A DNA stretch of 64,000 bases from Acidobacteriota bacterium (lineage in GTDB: Bacteria; Acidobacteriota; Thermoanaerobaculia; Multivoradales; SZUA-115). The translations under genes and the position numbers were made by a program. The stretch is taken from the NCBI GenBank assembly GCA_024277255.1, contig JAJRVQ010000179.1:1-64000 (forward strand), given 5' to 3'. Below are positions 59,265 through 64,000 of the stretch, piece by piece (position 1 is the stretch's first letter; every line of letters begins with the position of its first letter). The notes below the pieces were generated by a model. That model searched no databases. It was not told where the DNA came from and saw nothing but the letters and a program-made list of their open reading frames with translations.

Positions 59265-61856
59265 ATGTCTTCACAAGGGTCCGACGACCAAACGGCATTC
59301 CCTCGATCCACCACCCAAGGCCCGCGCTCCCGTCCCCGGCCGCGCCCGCGGCGCCGGCGCTGGTTGCGGCTGCTGCTGGTGCTTTTGGCGCTGCTCTTGG
59401 TGGTGGTTGCCGGCGCCGCTTTGTGGCTGCGTCACCAGCTCCAAGACAGCCTGCCGCAACTGGAAGGTGAAGTGGCGCTGGCCGGAGTCGCGCTGAGCGC
59501 GCCGGTGCGCATCGAGCGTGATGAATTGGGAATTCCCACCCTGCATGGCGAGGATCGCGACGATCTGGCGTTGGCCACCGGCTTTCTCCACGCGCAGGAG
59601 CGCTTCTTCCAGATGGACCTGATGCGGCGCCAGGCTGCGGGTGAGCTGTCGGCGCTGTTCGGCTCGGCGGCGCTGCCGATGGATCGCAATGCCCGCCTCC
59701 ACCGTCTTCGCTCGCGGGCCGAGCGTGCGGTGGAGCGACTTTCGCCGCGGGAGAGAGAGCTGCTCGAATCCTATGCCGCCGGGGTCAACGCCGGTCTGGC
59801 GAACCTCGGGGCGCGACCGTTCGAGTACCTGTTGTTGCGCACCGAGCCGGAGGCTTGGCGGGCCGAGGACAGTTTCTTGGTGGTTCTGGCGATGTACTTC
59901 GTCCTCCAGGATTCCGACGGTAGCGCTGAGTCGGACCTCGGTCTTCTCTACGATCTGTTTCCCCGCGAGCTGGCCGATTTCTTGGCTCCGCGCGGCACAG
60001 GCTGGGATGCCCCGCTGGTCGGCGAGCCCTTCGAGCCGCCGCCGATTCCCGGCCCGGAGATCTACGACTTGCGTGCCGGATCCGCCGCCGAGCCCTTGGA
60101 TCGTGCCGCTTCGGCCCGCCGATTGTCGCCCTCCCCCACACCACCCGCCGCCGATGGCCGTTTCTTGGCTTCGAGGGAGAGGATCTCGGCCTGGCTCGGC
60201 GGCATGAGTCTCAGCCCCAAAGAGCGGGCGCAGCTGGGCTCCAACAACTCCGCCCTGGCGGGTAGCCGAACCGCCTCGGGTGCGGCCCTGGTGGCCGACG
60301 ACATGCACCTGCCGCTAGGCGTACCCAATACCTGGTACCGCGCCTCGTTCGTCTTGCCCGCGGACGATGGAGGTGAGGTACGCATTACCGGGGTCACCCT
60401 TCCCGGGATTCCCTTGATGGTGGTGGGAAGCAACGGCCATGTGGCCTGGGGCTTTACCAACAGCTACGGCGATTGGGGTGACCTGGTTGTGCTCGAACAG
60501 CCGGCCGGCGACGATCTGCGCTACCGCACGGCGGAAGGCTTCCAAACGCTCACCCGCTTCGAAGAGGTGATCGAGGTGGCCGGAGGCGAGAGCGAGACGT
60601 TCGAGGTCTTCGAGTCGATCTGGGGACCGGTGGTGGACCGCGACCATCGCGGGCGCCGGCGGGCCCTGCGCTGGGTAGGGCACGATCTGGACGGCTACAA
60701 CCTGGGTTTGATGGGATTGGAGCAAGCGACCAACCTGAGCGAGGCCTTCGACGTGGCCCACGTCAGCGGAATTCCGGCACAGAACTTCGTCGCCGGCGAT
60801 GCAGCGGGTCATATCGGCTGGACGATCGTCGGTCTGGTACCTCGCCGCGTCGGTGGCGAGTCCGGCTTTGACGGCCGCCTGCCGTCCTCGTGGGCCACCG
60901 GGGAACGGGGATGGGACGGTTTCCTCGATTCCTCGCAGGTACCCGCAATCATCGACCCGCCCGCCGGACAGCTGTGGACCGCCAACGCGAGGGTGGTCAA
61001 TGGCGAGATGTTGGCGACCATCGGCGATGGAGGGTACGACCTCGGCGCCCGCGCCCGGCAGATTCGTGACGACTTGAGTGCTCTCGACGGTGCCTCGGAG
61101 CCACAAGATCTACTGGCGATTCAGCTGGATGATCGGGCCCTCTTCCTACAACGCTGGCACACTCTGCTGCTCGAAGTGCTGGGGCGCCCACATGACAACG
61201 ACGCAGAGTTGTGGGCTCGAGCACGCCGTTTGGTGGAGGAAACCTGGAACGATCACGCGGCCCCCGACTCGGTCGCCTTTCGCCTCGTTCGCGGCTTTCG
61301 CCTCAGCGTTCAAGAAGAGGTCTTCGATGGGCTGACGGCACCGCTCAAAGAGGCCGACGAGCGGTTCAGATGGGGTTCGTTGCCGCAGCGCGAAGGGCCG
61401 CTATGGCGTCTGGTCAGCGAACAGCCGCTGCACCTGCTCGACCCCAAGTACGCCAGTTGGGATGCGATGCTCGAAGCGGTCGCCGATCGGCTGCTGCACG
61501 AGGTGGCCGAGGACGGACCGCTCGAAGAACAGACCTGGGGCAAGATCAACACCCCGCGCATTCGCCACCCATTGAGCCGTGCGGTGCCGCAACTGGCCGG
61601 CTTCCTGGATATCGAAACTCCGCCGCTGCCCGGTGCCACCTTCATGCCCCGCGTGCAAGGCAGAGGCTTCGGTGCCAGCGAGCGCATGGCGGTCAGCCCT
61701 GGCCACGAGGCGGACGGCTACTTCCACATGCCCGGAGGCCAAAGCGGCCATCCACTCTCCCCCTTCTACCGCGCCGGCCACGACGCCTGGGTCGAAGGCC
61801 GTCCGACCCCCTTCCTGCCGGGTCCGACGAAGTACGAGCTGATTCTGCGGCTGTAA
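59265..61856 (+). CDS. Penicillin-acylase family N-terminal nucleophile hydrolase
   Basis: 863 residues. A basic N-terminus precedes one signal-anchor helix (about 34-53). The autocatalytic Ser326 (LG|SNN) starts the beta-chain, cut after Gly325; the alpha chain precedes it. Typical family segments include LHAQERFFQMDLMRRQAAGEL in the alpha chain and the C-terminal PVHGG-like QSGHPLSPFYRAGHDAWVEG. It hydrolyses an amide bond of an unknown acylated substrate outside the cytoplasm (acyl-homoserine lactone or other amides). Its acyl-chain link to the beta-oxidation neighbour may be meaningful. A hairpin follows the stop. Confidence 0.9.
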   Translation: MSSQGSDDQTAFPRSTTQGPRSRPRPRPRRRRWLRLLLVLLALLLVVVAGAALWLRHQLQDSLPQLEGEVALAGVALSAPVRIERDELGIPTLHGEDRDDLALATGFLHAQERFFQMDLMRRQAAGELSALFGSAALPMDRNARLHRLRSRAERAVERLSPRERELLESYAAGVNAGLANLGARPFEYLLLRTEPEAWRAEDSFLVVLAMYFVLQDSDGSAESDLGLLYDLFPRELADFLAPRGTGWDAPLVGEPFEPPPIPGPEIYDLRAGSAAEPLDRAASARRLSPSPTPPAADGRFLASRERISAWLGGMSLSPKERAQLGSNNSALAGSRTASGAALVADDMHLPLGVPNTWYRASFVLPADDGGEVRITGVTLPGIPLMVVGSNGHVAWGFTNSYGDWGDLVVLEQPAGDDLRYRTAEGFQTLTRFEEVIEVAGGESETFEVFESIWGPVVDRDHRGRRRALRWVGHDLDGYNLGLMGLEQATNLSEAFDVAHVSGIPAQNFVAGDAAGHIGWTIVGLVPRRVGGESGFDGRLPSSWATGERGWDGFLDSSQVPAIIDPPAGQLWTANARVVNGEMLATIGDGGYDLGARARQIRDDLSALDGASEPQDLLAIQLDDRALFLQRWHTLLLEVLGRPHDNDAELWARARRLVEETWNDHAAPDSVAFRLVRGFRLSVQEEVFDGLTAPLKEADERFRWGSLPQREGPLWRLVSEQPLHLLDPKYASWDAMLEAVADRLLHEVAEDGPLEEQTWGKINTPRIRHPLSRAVPQLAGFLDIETPPLPGATFMPRVQGRGFGASERMAVSPGHEADGYFHMPGGQSGHPLSPFYRAGHDAWVEGRPTPFLPGPTKYELILRL

Positions 61857-61892
61857 GGGGCTGCTCTCGTGAACGGCCACGAGGGTAGCCCC
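61857..61892 (+). terminator. Hairpin after the acylase gene
   Basis: GGGGCT/AGCCCC and CTCGTG/CACGAG form a long stem with a symmetric 3-nt internal loop and a 6-nt apical loop, starting right after the stop. No T-run follows, so it may terminate poorly or stabilise the 3' end. Confidence 0.5.
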
Positions 61893-62150
61893 AAGCGCAC
61901 GGGGAACCTACGGCCAGGCTGAGCCGTCCAAGCCGGTAGTTGCGATCGGCCCGAGCCGCGCATGCCGGCGCTGAAACAAGGGCCGGTTTGCGGCGTAAGG
62001 TCTTTTAGGGAGCAGACGTATAGGAGCTTTCAGGCGCCGCATTTCAACTGGATGGCCTGAACCCAACAACATTGATTCCAATCAGCGATGCCCTGAGTCT
62101 CCGACGCAGACGCAGGGAGGATACGAGGCACAGGCCTGGGGGATACGACG
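61893..62150. other. Upstream region of the RND efflux operon
   Basis: About 260 nt. TGGGGGAT at about 62137-62144 is the ribosome site for GTG 62151. No clear promoter hexamers or operator seen. Confidence 0.35.
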
Positions 62151-63290
62151 GTGAACGAGAGCTGGAAACGCCAAGTGATACTAGTGCTGGCGCTCGTGGT
62201 TGCGAGCGCCGGTTTGATCGGTTGCGGCAACAGGAGTGACGCCAGCGAGGGGGGCAGCCTCTTCGGTAAGAAGGATGACAAGCAAGTCGAGGAGCAGGCG
62301 GTGCCGGTGGCCATTGCGGCTCTCAGCCGTGGCGAGATCGAGTCCGTGTTGCGCTTCTCGACCAACCTTGAAGCCGAAAAGGAGGTCAAGGTCTACGCGC
62401 AGGCGGCCCGCCGGGTGCGCGAGCTGCGGGTTGAAGAGGGCACACAGGTCTCGCAGGGCCAGCTGCTTTTACGCCTTCAGGATGACGAGCAGCGCACGGC
62501 GCTGGCCAAGGTGCAAAGCCAGCTCGACAAGGCGAGCCGCGAGTACGATCGCCAGAAGCGCCTCTACGCCCAAGAGATGATCAGCGAGCAGGCTTTCAAC
62601 GACGCCACCTATGAACTCGAACAGCTCGAACTGGCGCTCGAAGAGGCACAGCGGGCGCTTTCTTACACCGAGGTACGGGCGCCGATTGCGGGCATGATCA
62701 CCGGCCGTTTGGTCAACCTGGGAGATCAGGTGACGATCAACCAACCGCTCTTCGATCTGGTCGACTTCGATTCGATCGTGGCGCGGATCTATGTGCCGGA
62801 GAAGGAGTTTCAGCGGCTGACGCGGGGCCAGTTGGCCCGCATCACGACGCCGGCGTTGGTTGAGAAGAGCTTCACCGGCAAGGTCGAGCGGCTGGCTCCG
62901 ATCATCGATCCGAAGAGCGGGACGGTCAAGGTGACGATCGATGTACCGACCCGGCGCACGGCGCTGCGTCCCGGCATGTATGTCGACGTCGAGTTGGTGA
63001 CCGCGGTGCATTCGCAGGCTCTGTTGGTGCCCAAGCGGGCTCTGGTCTACGACAACGACCAGATCCTTCTTTACAAGATGGTCGGCGCCGATCGGGTCGA
63101 GCGCACGTTGATCAAGCCGGTCTTGGAGGACAAGAACTTCGTCGAGGTGGCCTCGGGGCTGTCTGAAGGGGATGAAGTGGTCATCGCCGGCCAGGCCGGT
63201 CTCAAGGATGGGGCACTGGTGCGTCTGGCGGGTGTCGATGTTGAGAAGGACGAGACTCCCGCCAGCGAGTCGGCGGAGCCGGCGCCGTGA
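62151..63290 (+). CDS. RND efflux periplasmic adaptor lipoprotein (HlyD/MexA-like)
   Basis: 379 residues. Lipoprotein signal with lipobox LIGC (Cys25). Adaptor domains are visible: lipoyl halves (VRELRVEEGTQVSQGQLLLRLQ and LSYTEVRAPIAGMITGRLVN), a hairpin coiled coil between them (about 110-165), and the beta-barrel region (LRPGMYVDVELVT). The C-terminal MP domain is short. GTG start behind TGGGGGAT. Its stop overlaps the pump gene (GTGA). No outer-membrane factor is in the window. Confidence 0.9.
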   Translation: MNESWKRQVILVLALVVASAGLIGCGNRSDASEGGSLFGKKDDKQVEEQAVPVAIAALSRGEIESVLRFSTNLEAEKEVKVYAQAARRVRELRVEEGTQVSQGQLLLRLQDDEQRTALAKVQSQLDKASREYDRQKRLYAQEMISEQAFNDATYELEQLELALEEAQRALSYTEVRAPIAGMITGRLVNLGDQVTINQPLFDLVDFDSIVARIYVPEKEFQRLTRGQLARITTPALVEKSFTGKVERLAPIIDPKSGTVKVTIDVPTRRTALRPGMYVDVELVTAVHSQALLVPKRALVYDNDQILLYKMVGADRVERTLIKPVLEDKNFVEVASGLSEGDEVVIAGQAGLKDGALVRLAGVDVEKDETPASESAEPAP

Positions 63291-64000
63291 GTGGCGAAGA
63301 TCCGCGGCCTCCATTCGACGGCGATGAGACGCAGCCGTTGCTGGAGCCGGACTCCGAACCCATCGCGGCCGGCGAGCAACAGGAGACCGCTCCCGAGGTG
63401 GGCCTGGTGGCCGAAGAGACCGACGGACCTGCCGGGAAACCTCCGCTGACCAGCTTCACTACCAGTCGCCCGGTGGCGGTCTTCGTCGTCTTTCTGGCGG
63501 CGGTCGTCTTCGGCCTCTTCTCGTACAAGCAGCTCTCCGTCGCCTTGATGCCGGAACTCAGCTATCCGACGCTGACCGTGCGCACCGAGTATCCGGGAGC
63601 CGCGCCGGAGGAGGTGGAGAACGACATCAGCCGCCCGGTCGAGGATGCGCTGAGCGTCATCGGCGGACTGCGCCACATCAGCAGCATCAGCCGGGCCGGA
63701 GTCAGCGACGTGGTTCTCGAATTCTCCTGGGATTCGTCGATGTCCGATGCGGCCCAGGACACGCTTGAGAAGCTCGATCTGGTTTTCCTTCCCGACGAAG
63801 CGCAACGGCCGCTGATCCTGCGCTTCGATCCCTCGCTCGATCCTGTCATGGAGCTGTCGCTGTCTGGCAGCGGCGAGCGCTACGCCGGGGAGGAGGGGTT
63901 GCGCCGTCTGCGGCGGTTGGCGGACCTGCAGATCAAGCGGGCGCTGGAGCCGATCGACGGCGTGGCCGCCGTGCGCGTGCGGGGCGGACTCGAGGAAGAG
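63287..64000 (+). CDS. RND-family inner-membrane efflux pump (5' part, truncated by window edge)
   Basis: GTG 63287 overlaps the adaptor stop; 238 codons are visible without a stop. After a long acidic N-terminus (about 1-52), helix 1 (TTSRPVAVFVVFLAAVVFGLF) and the RND PN1 entry (LMPELSYPTLTVRTEYPGAA, PEEVENDISRPVEDAL) match MexB/AcrB-type pumps. The N-terminal 50 residues before helix 1 are uncommon. The gene continues beyond 64000. Confidence 0.92.
   Translation, partial: MSGEDPRPPFDGDETQPLLEPDSEPIAAGEQQETAPEVGLVAEETDGPAGKPPLTSFTTSRPVAVFVVFLAAVVFGLFSYKQLSVALMPELSYPTLTVRTEYPGAAPEEVENDISRPVEDALSVIGGLRHISSISRAGVSDVVLEFSWDSSMSDAAQDTLEKLDLVFLPDEAQRPLILRFDPSLDPVMELSLSGSGERYAGEEGLRRLRRLADLQIKRALEPIDGVAAVRVRGGLEEE

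Overview
The window is a GC-rich, gene-dense bacterial chromosome segment. It carries no rRNA, tRNA or CRISPR array and no insertion sequence that I can recognise. Several features point to Acidobacteriota, probably a Thermoanaerobaculia/Holophagae-like lineage: a GWxTD/VWFA-type secreted protein, a Ser/Thr kinase with a PEGA sensor domain, a Rieske/split cytochrome b/octaheme cytochrome c complex, a cytochrome oxidase operon with two small conserved membrane proteins, and DUF4388 (PATAN) signalling proteins. The lineage is inferred from gene content only; no marker gene was compared.

Region by region. 1-4.9 kb is accessory: a Cys-rich secreted peptide, a small protein with tandem repeats, a frameshifted TPR-type gene, a secreted phospholipase A2-like protein, a lipoprotein and an H-NS DNA-binding-domain remnant. 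4.9-18.1 kb encodes aerobic respiration: Rieske protein, cytochrome b in two pieces, an octaheme cytochrome c, a cupredoxin-like lipoprotein, heme o synthase, a SCO copper chaperone, cytochrome c oxidase subunits I, III, IV and II, and DUF420. 18.2-25.2 kb holds two VapBC-type toxin-antitoxin pairs around a two-component pair, a FadL-like outer-membrane protein and a membrane Ser/Thr kinase.

25.2-34.4 kb is a complete phosphate-starvation module split into two converging units: pstS-pstC-pstA on the plus strand, and phoB-phoR-phoU-pstB-phosphate porin on the minus strand. Two good Pho boxes (7-bp half-sites at 11-bp periodicity) lie upstream of pstS and phoB. An OB-fold/HD exoribonuclease gene follows. 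35.6-44.2 kb is a minus-strand chemotaxis operon (cheY-like, GAF coiled-coil, cheD, cheA, a porin C-terminal remnant, a small PstS-like protein, MCP, cheW, cheR, cheB). No flagellar genes are visible beside it. A divergent plus-strand unit (GAF coiled-coil paralogue, DUF4388-GAF protein, GWxTD/VWA protein) starts from the same 0.5-kb intergenic region.

49.9-64 kb carries a secreted hypothetical protein, a rhomboid protease, a 1060-residue STAND/TPR ATPase on the opposite strand, then a tightly overlapping string: unknown protein, xseA, xseB, fadJ-type multifunctional enzyme, a two-helix membrane protein and a penicillin acylase. The window ends with an RND efflux pair whose inner-membrane pump is cut by the window edge.

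The best candidates for something little described are: (i) the chemotaxis-like cluster that carries a truncated porin, a PstS-like protein and paralogous GAF coiled-coil proteins; (ii) the respiratory complex with an octaheme, coiled-coil cytochrome c and an N-terminally extended cytochrome b C-terminal subunit; (iii) the N-out/kinase-in PEGA Ser/Thr kinase; and (iv) the STAND ATPase with what may be an eroded cyclase domain.
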